A DNA stretch of 64,000 nt from Ustilago trichophora (Eukaryota; Basidiomycota; Ustilaginomycetes; Ustilaginales; Ustilaginaceae), in contig OOIN01000036.1 in assembly GCA_900323505.1 (NCBI GenBank), positions 186,001 through 250,000 on the forward strand. The letters are read 5' to 3'. This document shows positions 31,804-42,500 of this stretch, in pieces; within the stretch, counting starts at the first letter, position 1, and every line of letters starts with the position of its first letter. The translations under genes were made by a program, and so were the position numbers. The notes under the pieces were generated by a model. The model saw only the letters and a list, made by a program, of their open reading frames with translations. It did no database searches and was not told the DNA's origin.

Positions 31804-32925
31804 TCACTTGCGACGGTTCTGCTGCATGCCGAGAATCTGGACCATCCTGACAAAGATGTTGATAAAGTCGAGCTCGAGGCTGATCGACTCGGCGAGAGGG
31901 TCGCCCTGGGTGTAGCCGGCTCGGACCATCTGAGCGTGCTTCAGGATGCGCTGGGTGTCGTAGAGCACAAAGGCACCGAAGACGGCGAGACCACCATAGA
32001 GCGAAAGCGCCTCAGTAGCAGCGAGCGTGCGGAAGGCGGTGCGAGGCAGGATCATGGGTGCCAACGATGACAGAGCGACAATGGTGACACCGGCGAGCAA
32101 AGGACCGCCCATCCAGAGGAACTTGTCCTCCTTTGCGGTGGCACCGACGTAGCAGAGCGAGCCGACGAGACCGGCAGTGTAGAGGGCTGCTCGAGACAGG
32201 ACGGCAGGATTGAGGAAGAGCAATGGGCTGAGAACGGCGGCCTGGGAAGCGTTGAAGAGCAACCAGGAGGGTACCTTGAGCGGATGACCGGGAGGGAGCG
32301 AAGTAGCACCGAGCATACCGCCGATGCTAGCAACAAGGCCGACACCAAGCACCAACCAAGGGTTGGCCATCATGACGCGCTGCGAGACACCGTAGCGGTG
32401 AAGACCGACAGCAGCAGCACCGGTGAGGGTCAAGCCACCAGCGAGGTACATGAAGGTGCTGTTCAAGTAGCTAGCCTCGACGGGGTGCAGCGAGTCGCGG
32501 GTCTCGCGGTTGAAGAACATGTTGGCACCGAAGGCAGTACCTGCGATGATTCCAATGCTAGTCAGGGCGCGTGTCCATCCGCCGGGCTGAGAGAAGCTTG
32601 TGGGAGCACCAGCTGCAGGAGCAGCGTGAGGAGCGGCAAAAGCAAAGCGTCCGCCTGAGCCGGAGCCGCTGCCGCTGCCGCCATTGTTGGGACGGAAGGG
32701 GCTGGTACGGACACCACGAACCTGTTGCTGGACATGGTGAAGCGGTGTCTTGGATGAAGACGATACGCTGTGGCTGGCAGATGTGAATGCCGATTTAGCG
32801 GAAAAAGAGCGGAGAGGCTGAGCAACGACGCTGCTGGCGGTAGTGGTGGACGATGCGGTTGAGCGAGCCACCAGCAGCGAGTTGCGCAGCGAACGGTGCA
32901 GTGTCTGGAAGGACGGCCTCAACAT
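31804..32925 (-). CDS. Mitochondrial inner-membrane BAX-inhibitor-1 family protein (TMBIM5/GHITM-like)
   Basis: Single-exon 373-aa protein. Residues 1-95 form a Ser/Arg/Ala-rich mitochondrial presequence (SLRNSLLVARSTASSTTTA; RGVRTSPFR) followed by a Gly/Ser linker. The rest has seven or eight hydrophobic helices, including SYLNSTFMYLAGGLTLTGAAAVGLH, PWLVLGVGLVASIGGMLGA and ALSLYGGLAVFGAFVLYDTQRILKHAQ. The VLYDTQ and ESISLELDFINIFVRMVQIL blocks are the BAX-inhibitor-1 family signature. TMBIM5 proteins act in cristae organisation and mitochondrial cation exchange; that function is family knowledge. The basic C-terminus QNRRK has no peroxisomal signal. Confidence 0.92.
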   Translation of the reverse strand: MLRPSFQTLHRSLRNSLLVARSTASSTTTASSVVAQPLRSFSAKSAFTSASHSVSSSSKTPLHHVQQQVRGVRTSPFRPNNGGSGSGSGSGGRFAFAAPHAAPAAGAPTSFSQPGGWTRALTSIGIIAGTAFGANMFFNRETRDSLHPVEASYLNSTFMYLAGGLTLTGAAAVGLHRYGVSQRVMMANPWLVLGVGLVASIGGMLGATSLPPGHPLKVPSWLLFNASQAAVLSPLLFLNPAVLSRAALYTAGLVGSLCYVGATAKEDKFLWMGGPLLAGVTIVALSSLAPMILPRTAFRTLAATEALSLYGGLAVFGAFVLYDTQRILKHAQMVRAGYTQGDPLAESISLELDFINIFVRMVQILGMQQNRRK

Positions 32926-33662
32926 TGTGAGCGTCGAAAGGGTGATGTAGAACAGGTGTACTTGTGAATGGGAATGGTTATGGTTAGATTTGGGATATGT
33001 GAATGTTTGTCAGTAATAAAGGATGCAACGGTAGGAAAGAGAATTCTTGTTGAAGCTGTTGCCGTGTTGCGATGAATTGGATGGAGAGAGGGAAGCCGTG
33101 AAGATGACGCCTATGATGTATCGTTGATATAGACGCTGAGCTTTGCCTCTTTTCCTCTGACTGAGCCAAGGATACGTTGGTGAGACCTCCACTCCCCAAC
33201 CAATCCTGGCTCGTGGCTCGTTGCTGCGGAGGATGACGAGAGGAAATCAAAGCCTCTAGCAAATTCCAAAATTCTCAATTCAAAGTCCAGTTAGAATTGC
33301 CAATTCGATCACATACGCTCTGTGTTTGTGTTCCAATCGTGCGAAAAGCAGTGTTCCCAGGAACAGCTCCAAGCCGAAAATTTTTGGCACTCGACACGCC
33401 GACAAGTACTGTAGGACGTGCACGCACCACGCTCAGCCCTCTTTCTTTTTCTCTCAATTTTTTTTCCCCTTTTTTTAATGCTGGAGAGCAAGGTTGAGTG
33501 GCACAGCAAAGAGCGACTTGAATTTCAGAAGAAAAAACTGTCTCTGTCCAACACAAGAACACAAGAAGGCGAACGTCGACAATTTTTCGGTTCAAAAAGT
33601 GTTGGAAAAGAGAGACACGCTTTCTTTCAAATTGGCACACGCATCGTTCCAAAAACAAAAAA

Positions 33663-33699
<37 letters not shown>

Positions 33700-34073
33700 T
33701 TCTTCTCAAAGCCGAACTTTTTTTTTTTTCTCTCTTGCTTGGCTTTACAGCGAAATCCCTTCTTGTTCTTCTTCTTTTGGTCCTCGTGTCCGCACCTCTT
33801 CTCATCCTTCCCGCACCTCACCATTCCCTCCCTCATCCCCGTCCTCATTCTATCCACCCGCGGATACTATTGAGGCATCTTCAGCACTAGCCTCTTCTTC
33901 ACCCTCTTCTGTACAGTAACTGCCTCTCGCAGCTACTGCTTCACGAACGTTGTGTAGTACACCTCGCACTCGTTCGCATCGCCATCATCCCACCTGGGCG
34001 GCACATCAAAAAGGCGTCTTCTTTCCGACATACCCAGCTTGACCGAAGCTCATCGGCTCACAACTTCACAGAT
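32926..34073. promoter_or_regulatory. Divergent promoter region, TMBIM5 / KAP123, with poly(A)/poly(T) tracts
   Basis: 1.15 kb. A run of 33 A lies at 33664-33696 and a run of 12 T at 33718-33729. GTACTGTAGG near 33406 and CTGTACAGTAA near 33909 belong to the window's GTACA word family. Downstream of the tracts the plus strand is CT-rich up to the KAP123 start. No gene is supported. Confidence 0.55.
33664..33696. repeat. Poly(A) tract (33 bp)
   Basis: Uninterrupted adenines, preceded by A-rich sequence and followed by a 12-bp T tract 21 bp further on. Likely a nucleosome-excluding element of the KAP123 promoter rather than a retrotransposon tail: no element body is attached. Confidence 0.95.
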
Positions 34074-37000
34074 ATGGACGTAAGTGTCACAATCTTGGTT
34101 CGTCGTCGTTCCGCGCCTTCATCGAGCCACTTGCTAATCAGACCATAATCACCTTTCTCATTCCACCCAACAGCCCGCCTTCGTACAAGGGCTCCACGAG
34201 CTCCTGAAACAGAGCAACGTCCCCGACACAAACACTGTCAAGGCCGCTACCGAGCAGCTCCAGAACAACTACTACAAAAACGCACAATGTGTTCCTGCCC
34301 TCTTCGAGATCCTCGCCACCTCGCCTGACCTTGCTGTCCGACAGCTCGCCGCCGTCGAGTTGAGGAAGCGTCTCGCAAAGAGCGGCGGTAAGGTCTGGAC
34401 CAAGCAGTCCGTTCAGGTTCGTGACGGTATCAAGGCCAAGCTCCTCGAGGTTGTCACCAACGAGCAGGCCGCTGCCGTCCGTAACGCCATTGCCCGTGTC
34501 ATCTCCGAGATTGCCAAGCGCGAGCTCCCCGCTGGCTCGTGGCCCGCCCTGCTTCCCTTCCTCTTCCAGGCTGCCGACTCGCCCAATGCCACGCACCGTC
34601 AGATCTCGCTCTTTGTCTTCTACACTGTCCTCGAGACTTTTGTCGACGGCGGTGAGGCTCTCGACAAGCATCTTCCCCAGATCATGCAGCTCTTTGCCAA
34701 GAGCCTTCAGGACCCCGAGAGCCTCGAGGTTCGTGTCACCACTGTCCGTGCCCTCGGAAAGGTCGCTCAGAACCTCGAGAGCGATGCCTCTGCCGACCTT
34801 GCTGCCATGCAGTCCGCCGTGCCTCAGATGGTCGGTGTCCTCAACCAGTGTCTCGAGCAGAGCAACCAGGACGGCGTTCGCCAGATCCTCGATGTTCTCG
34901 AGGAGATCTGCATGCTCGAGGTCCCTATCATCTCGAACCACATTGCCGAGCTCATCGACTTCTTCCTGGCCAACGGTGCCAACACCGAGCACGAGGAGGA
35001 CCTCCGTCTCATGTGCCTCAACTCGCTCATCTGGATCTGCTCCTACAAGCGCTCCAAGGTGCAGAGCCTCGGTCTGGCCAAGCACATGATCGTTCGTCTT
35101 ATGCCCATCGCTGTCGAGGAGGACTCGGACGACGTCGACGAGGACTCGCCCTCGCGCCTTGCCCTCCGTGTCATTGACGGTCTCGCCACCGAGCTCCCTC
35201 CCAGCCATGTCTTCCCTCCTTTGCTCGAGCAGATGCAGGCCTACATGGGCAACCAGGACCCTCACCACCGCAAGGCCGCCATGATGTCCTTTGGTGTCTC
35301 TGTCGAAGGTTGCTCCGAGTACATTCGCCCCCACATGAACGAGCTCTGGCCCTTCGTTGAGGCCGGTCTCAAGGACCCCGAGGCCGTCGTCCGCAAGGCT
35401 GCCTGCGTTGCTCTCGGATGCCTTTGCGAGATGCTCGAGGAGGAGTGCGCTGCCAAGCACGCCACTTTGCTCCCCGTCATCATGGAGCTCGTCAACGACC
35501 CTGCCACCCAGCGATCCGCCTGCACTGCTCTCGACTCGCTCCTCGAGGTCATGGGCTCCGACATTTCGCAGTACCTCCCCGCCATCATGGAGCGACTTGC
35601 CGGTCTGCTCGAAACTGCCCCTCTGCCCGTCAAGGCCACCGTCACCGGTGCCATCGGCAGTGCCGCCCACGCCTCCAAGGAGGGCTTTATCCCTTACTTT
35701 GACCAGACCATGCAGCGCATCAAGCCTTTCCTCACCCTTACCGAGGAAGGCGACGCCATGGACCTGCGAGGCATCACCACCGACACTGTCGGCACTTTCG
35801 CCGAGGCTGTCGGCAAGGAGGCTTTCCGCCCTTACTTCCAGGACTTGATGAAGCTCGCCTTCGAGGGTATGGATCTCAACAACCCCCGTCTTCGCGAGTG
35901 CAGCTTCATCTTCTTTGCCGTCATGTCGCGCGTGTTTGGCGAGGAGTTCACTCCTTTCCTTCAGCACGTTGTGCCCAGGCTCATCCAGTCGTGCCAGCAG
36001 TCTGAGCACGACCCCGTCCCCGGCGCTTCCGGCGACGGCACCGTCAACGGCATTGGCATTTCTGGTGTCAGCGGTGGTGACGACGAGGACGATGACGGCT
36101 ACGTCGACATTGACGAGCTCAACGATGCTTTCCTCAACGTCAACTCGGCTATCGCTATCGAGAAGGAGGTCGCTGCCGACTCGCTCGGTGAGATCTTTGC
36201 CCACACCAAGTCGGGCTTCCTGCCTTACATCCAGGAGTCGGTCGAGCAGCTCGTAATTCTGCTCGAGCACTTTTACCAGGGCATCCGCAAGAGCGCCGTC
36301 TCGGCCCTCTTCACCTTTATCAACACGCTCAACGAGCTCAGCAACCCCCAGCCATGGCAGGCGGGTGTGCACGTCAAGGTTCCTCTCAACGCCGACGTGC
36401 AGAAGCTCGTTGGCCTCGTCATCCCCGCCGTTATGGAGATGTGGGAGAGCGAAGATGACCGGTAAGTCTCTTACTTCAATATACCCAGTTTCCACTTGAT
36501 ATCCCCGAGACAGACGCATATACATAGGCCAACGCCACCAGGACACCGCACGTCACCACCACCACGCGCCAGCAGCTATGCGCATCGCCATTTCATAGGA
36601 TGATAAACTTTTCTCAGCTCACAATGACGTCCGTTATAGGAGCGGTCGAGTGACTATAAACCTTTTTCCAACCAATTTCTGATTCTTGGCAACGCACCGC
36701 TCGACGTGGTACGCTCATCCTTGGTGGCAACGGTCTATTTGTGCATCTGTCTCTCGAGTTGCTTCAGGCTTCACTTGGAGACTTGACACTGACTTTATGT
36801 ACTTTCATTGCTTTTGCATCCCAACAGAACCGCCGCTATCGAGGTGTGCCAGTCGTTGGCCGAGTGCCTGAACAAGAACGGTCCCGCCATCATTGCGCCC
36901 GAGCACCTCGACATGGTCTGCACCTACACCATCATGATCCTCGAGAAGAAGAGCCCCCCTCAGCTCGACTCGGAGATTCCCGAGGAGGAGAACGAGGAGG

Positions 37001-37758
37001 CTTCTGAGTACGAGTCGGTTCTCATCTCTGCGGCTTCGGACCTGGTCGGTGCGATGGCCAACGTGCTGGGTGCCGACTTCACCGACCCTCTGAAGCAGTT
37101 CATGCCGCAGATCATGAAGTACTACACCCCTGGCCGCTCTGTTAGCGACCGAGCGACTGCTATTGGCTCGTTGGGTGAGATCATCACTGGCATGAAGGGC
37201 GCCATCACCCCGTTCACCCAGGACATCCTCTCGCTGCTCTCGCGCGCTCTTTCGGACGAGGAGGCTTCGGTTCGATCCAACGCCGTGTTTGCTTCTGGTG
37301 TTTTGATCGAGAACACTCAGGCTGACTTGAGCGCGCACTTCCCTGCGCTGCTCAACGCCATCCGACCGTTCTTCGAGAAGGGGCAGAACGAAGCCGACGA
37401 GGTTCTCACGGCTCGTGACAACGCCTGCGGTTGCCTGTCGAGGATGATCATCAAGAACGCCGATGCAGTTCCGCTTGACCAGGCGCTCCCGATCCTCTTT
37501 TCGTCGTTGCCATTGCAGAAGGACATGGCCGAATGGTCTCCTGTGTTGCACTGCATGATGAACTTGATCCAGAGCAACAACGCGGTGGCGTCGCAGAACA
37601 TCGACACGATCCTTCAGCTGTTTGCGCACGTTCTTGCGGGTGACGAGGACAACCTGGGTGCATTGCTCCGTGGACAGGTGTGCGGCTTTGTTAGCCAGCT
37701 CAACACGCAGATTCCTGACAAGGTGCAGGCTGCCGGTCTGCAGCAGTACCTTGTGTAA
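34074..37758 (+). CDS. KAP123: Importin-beta family nuclear import receptor Kap123 (importin-4-like)
   Basis: Exons 34074-34079 (just Met-Asp), 34174-36461 and 36828-37758 give 1074 aa. The N-terminus MDPAFVQGLHELLKQS leads into HEAT repeats. Motifs matching Kap123/importin-4 include VRQLAAVELRKR, LRLMCLNSLIWICSYKRSKVQSLGLAKHM, an acidic loop (GGDDEDDDGYVDIDELNDAF) and the C-terminal PLQKDMAEWSPVLHCMMNLIQSNN. It carries ribosomal proteins and histones H3/H4 into the nucleus in exchange for RanGTP. The second intron is 366 bp, the longest I see in the window; its donor (CGGTAAGT) gives an immediate stop if unspliced. Codon use is strongly C-ending, which leaves a long stop-free antisense frame. 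Confidence 0.94.
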
Positions 37759-38973
37759 AAAAAAGAAGAGATGGCAGGAAGAAAAGCCTCTACGTCTCCA
37801 TATCAAATAGCAAACATACCCGAGTAGTGTTCATTGCACGCATTTGCTCATCTCTCTTTCTCTCTCTGCACAGCATTTCTTCTTAGCATTTGACATGTTG
37901 GCCGGTCTATTTTTCTTTTCTCTGATTGTTTCTTTCCTTTCCCGATAGAGTTACGAATGTTAATGTGTTCAGTCTCAAATGTGGAGTGGCAGTGTGAGGG
38001 AGTGTGAGCAACGGAGAGGACAAGACGAATGATAGCTGTTACACGATTTACTGAATCAGTCTAGCATTGGATGATGACGGAAGAAGAAGGCAGGGATGGT
38101 GTGGCAGAGCGTGATTGGATGTGAAGCCTCTCGGTCGAGTCAAATCGGAAAAGAGGAGAAGAGATTTAGGGGTCTTTTACACCGCTTCTTCGAGGTAGAA
38201 ATTTGCTGGCAGGCGCGCGGCGTGTCTGACACGCAACACGCGAGAAACAAAAGAAAAAGGCTGTCGCGTCGACGAGGTGAAACATTTTGGCATCAGCCCC
38301 GTTTTTCTATTTTTCTGCAATCTCTCAAAGAGTCACAAATGACATGATCATAGGATGGGAAGGAGGCAACATGATCAAAAGGCGATCAAAGCTTTCTGTG
38401 ATCTCAAAGCCAAGGAAGGACCCACGGTGATAAAGCTACACACTAGAGCGGTTACTGTACCATCTTTCATTTCAAAGAAAAAAGAGACTTGCCTTGAGCC
38501 ACAAAATTACAGATCCGATCCGAGCAAAAGAGGTCGTGGGAATACAAAACGGAGCTGTCAGGATTGAAAAGAATGAAATGCAACATGCGTGTCGGCGCCT
38601 GTGAAGCCAAACAGCTTTAAATTTTCACGGAAAGAGTCCAACACTTTTTCTGTTTCTCTTTGCTTTTCGCTTGCAATTTGGACCCTCGAAGTGGTGAGGC
38701 GCCTCAAGATGGCTCTAGCGCATCTTGACAAAAAGGAGAGAGAAAGAGGGTTGAAATTCGCGTCACTCTAGATGTGTGTGTGTGTGTGTGCTGGCGCACT
38801 TTTGTGGTCGCAAGAAGAACAAGGTGTTGTGTCCCCGCTGCAGTCAATCAGTGTCACATGTAGTGGAAGCGTGAGAAGGAGCGTATCAATCGAGATTGGT
38901 GTGTGCCCCGCTCAAATGCAATTACTGTATGCCGAGTTGCAAGAAAACTAAAAGAGAGGACTACGATGCGTGG

Positions 38974-39030
38974 TGGCTTCGGCTTTGGCTTTTGGCTTTG
39001 GCTTTTGGCTTTGGCTTTTGGCTTTGGCTT
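38974..39030. repeat. 13-bp minisatellite GGCTTTTGGCTTT
   Basis: About 3.5-4 tandem copies of a 13-bp unit built from GGCTTT and GGCTTTT, the first copy with a C substitution, roughly 600 bp upstream of the myosin start codon. Confidence 0.9.
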
Positions 39031-39201
39031 GAGCGTTCGCTGCCAGCTTGGCCTCTCATCACTCGCTTGTTCTCCGACTCAAAGCCTCGGTCCTTCTCAG
39101 ACACACACACATACACACACGCAGCAAAGCTCTTGTGCTTCTCTTGATCTTTCCTTCCTCTCTTCCTTTCGCTACGCCTCACTTCCCTTTCTTTCTCGGT
39201 C

Positions 39202-39202
<1 letters not shown>

Positions 39203-39241
<39 letters not shown>
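39203..39241. repeat. (CT)n microsatellite
   Basis: Uninterrupted CT dinucleotides in the presumed leader or promoter of the myosin V gene. Confidence 0.95.
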
Positions 39242-39245
<4 letters not shown>

Positions 39246-39599
39246 CTCTTCTCTTTTGCTTCATATCCTTTGGGCTCGCCGTCTGCGTCCCTTCTCGGAT
39301 CCCTTTTTTCCGTTGCGAGAGAGCAGGCTTCTCCTTCTCCCACCATACAAACGGCGAGCTACTGACCCTGACCGCGTCGGTCGCATATCGTCCGTCCGTT
39401 TGTCGACGTCGTCGTGCTCACAAAGCAAGCTGCCCCGGTGGTGTCTTTTGCTACTCACTTCGTCCGCGACGATCAGTGGTAGCCTGACCCTCAGCTAGCT
39501 TCGTATAAACCGGCAGGACCGACTCAGCCATCACAAAGGCGTTTCAACAAACAAGGACATCGGCTCGGCTTCCGCTTGATAGCCACCACACCAGCAACC

Positions 39600-42500
39600 A
39601 TGGCTCCCGCCGCCACCGACCTTCTCGCGGCTTTCGTGCCTGGCACCAAATCTTGGTTCCCTGACAAGGAGCTCGGCTGGATCAGTGCCACCCTCGCAAA
39701 GCCTGTCGCAAACGCCGCTTCTGGCGAAATCACACTCGAGTTTACGCTCGACGACACTGGTGCCACCAAGACCGTCACAACCTCTGAAGCAAAACTCGCA
39801 GCAAAGGATGGCGAGGATCAGCTCCCACCTCTCCGCAACCCGCCACTCCTCGAGGCTACCGACGATCTCACCAACTTGAGTTACCTCAACGAGCCCTCCG
39901 TCTTGCACACCATCCTCAACCGTTACTCGCAGCGCATCATTTACACCTACTCCGGTATCGTCCTCATCGCCGTCAACCCCTTCCACGGTCTCAGTCTATA
40001 CAGCCCAGAGATCATCCAGGCCTACTCGGGTCGACGCAAGGGTGAGCTCGAACCACATCTCTTCGCCATCGCCGAAGATGCCTACCGATGCATGATTCGC
40101 GACGAAAAGGACCAAACCATCGTTGTCAGCGGTGAGTCGGGTGCTGGTAAGACCGTCTCGGCAAAGTACATTATGCGCTACTTTGCTACCGTCGAGGACC
40201 CAGATCGTCCCGGCAGTCGCAAGGCTAGCTCTGCAGGCAAGGACACTAGCGGAATGAGCGAGACCGAACAGCAGATCTTGGCAACAAATCCCATCATGGA
40301 AGCCTTTGGTAACGCAAAGACCACCCGAAACGACAACTCGTCCCGATTCGGAAAGTACCTCGAGATCCTTTTCGATAAGAGTCACGAGATTGTCGGTGCC
40401 AAGATGCGTACCTACCTGCTAGAGCGCTCCCGTCTCGTCTACCAACCCGAGACCGAGCGAAACTACCACATCTTCTACCAGCTCTGTGCAGGTGCCCCTT
40501 CGTCCGAAAAGAAGGATCTCGGTCTCGAGGACGCCTCCAAGTTCTTCTACCTCAACCAGGGCGGTGCCGGTAGCCACATTATCAACGGTGTCAATGATGC
40601 CGAGGACTTCAAAGCGACTCAAAAGGCGCTCAGCACCGTCGGTCTCACCATCGAGCGTCAGTGGAACATCTTCCGTCTCTTGGCTGCCCTCTTGCATCTC
40701 GGAAACGTCAACATCACAGCTGCACGAACCGACGCCGTCTTGGCCGATGACGAGCCAAGTCTCTTTATGGCCACACGCATGCTTGGTATCGACTCGTCCG
40801 AGTTCCGCAAGTGGACCGTCAAGAAGCAGCTCCAGACCAGAGGCGAAAAGGTCGTCACCAACCTCACTCAGGCACAAGCCATCGTCGTGCGTGACTCGGT
40901 CTCCAAATACGTCTACACATGCCTCTTTGACTGGCTCGTTGACCAGATGAACCGTTCGCTCGCCCTCGGATCCTCCAAATCCAGAGAGTCCATGATCGGC
41001 GTCCTCGATATCTACGGTTTCGAGCGATTCAAGGTCAACTCGTACGAGCAGTTCTGCATCAACTACGCCAACGAACGTCTTCAGCACGAGTTCAACCACC
41101 ACGTCTTCAAGCTCGAGCAGGAAGAGTACCTGCAAGAACAGATCTCGTGGACCTTTATCGACTTCTCCGACAATCAGCCATGCATTGATATGATCGAGGG
41201 CAAGCTTGGTATTCTGTCGTTGCTCGACGAAGAGTCGCGTCTTCCTTCGGGTTCCGACGAGTCGTTTGTTCAGAAGCTCTACACGCAGATGGACAGGCGT
41301 CCCGAGTTCAAGAATGCATTCAAGAAGCCTCGTTTCGGCACCACTGGCTTCACCGTCTGCCATTATGCGCTCGATGTCGAATACTCGAGCGCAGGTTTCG
41401 TCGAGAAGAACAAGGACACCGTGCCAGACGAGCACCTCAACTTGCTCAACAACACCACCAACCCCTTCCTCAAGGAGGTCCTCGACACGGCCGTCAACCT
41501 GCACAAGCCGGAAGAGAACAACGACGCAGCTACCGATGCTGCTGGTGCCCCCGCCAAGCCTGCACCTAGGAAGCTGCCCGGTGCCAGCATCAAGAAGCCC
41601 ACCCTCGGTTCGCAGTTCAAGACTTCCTTGGTCAGCCTCATGGCTACCATTGACAGCACCAACGTCCACTACATCCGTTGCATCAAGCCCAACGAGGCCA
41701 AGAAGGCTTGGGAGGTCGAGCCACAAAACGTTCTCGGCCAGTTGCGGGCTTGCGGTGTGCTCGAGACCATCCGCATCAGTTGTGCCGGTTACCCTTCGCG
41801 CTGGACCTTTGCCGATTTCGCCGAGCGATACTACATGCTCGTCTCGTCGGATCGCTGGAACATGTCGGATATGGACAAGGTCAAGGCCCTGGCGACGCAC
41901 ATCTTAACGACCACCATCACCGAGAAAGACAAGTACCAGGTCGGTTTGACCAAGATCTTCTTCCGAGCCGGTATGCTCGCCCAGTTCGAGCAGAGGCGTA
42001 CCGACCGATTAAACGCCGTCACCACCATCATTCAGAAGAACTTGAGACGACACGTCCACCAGAAGAAGTACCAGGCGATGCGCACCAACGCCGTCAAGAT
42101 CCAGTCGTGGTGGCGCATGCGCATGGCCATGAAGTACGTCGAGGATCTCCGTCAGGCCACCGCTGCTACCAAGATCCAGACCGTCGCGCGTGGCTTCTTG
42201 GCACGCAAGCAGTATCAGACCACTCGCCAGGCCGTCATCAAGATCCAGAGTGTCGTACGTGGTCGCGCCGTCCGATCCACCTACAAGACCGCCAAGGTCG
42301 AGTTCTCGGCTACTCGTCTCCAGGCGCTTCTCCGAGGTGCTCTGGCTCGAAGGCAGTTCCGCAAGGAGAAGCAGGGCGTCATCCACTTGCAGTCTTGCTA
42401 CCGTCGTCGTCTCGCCAAGAAGGAGCTTGTCGCTCGACGAAATGAGGCCCGTTCCGTCTCGCACTTTAAGGAGGTCTCGTACAAGCTCGAGAACAAGGTG

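Larger units (their letters stand above)
37759..39599. other. Long intergenic region upstream of myosin V
   Basis: 1.84 kb without a supported gene. It holds ACTGTACC near 38455 and ACTGTATG near 38929 (GTACA word family), a GT run near 38772-38791, the GGCTTT minisatellite at 38974-39030, a CA run near 39103-39120 and a CT run at 39203-39241. From about 39130 onward the plus strand is CT-rich, like a long 5' leader of the myosin gene. Confidence 0.5.

Noticed and set aside
33664..33696. Poly(A) tail of a retrotransposed element
   Set aside because: No element body, target-site duplication or reverse-transcriptase sequence flanks the tract.
34138..36546. 802-codon open frame on the minus strand opposite KAP123
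   Set aside because: It mirrors the importin exon. Strong C-ending codon bias removes antisense stops, and the translated product has low-complexity acidic composition without family signal.
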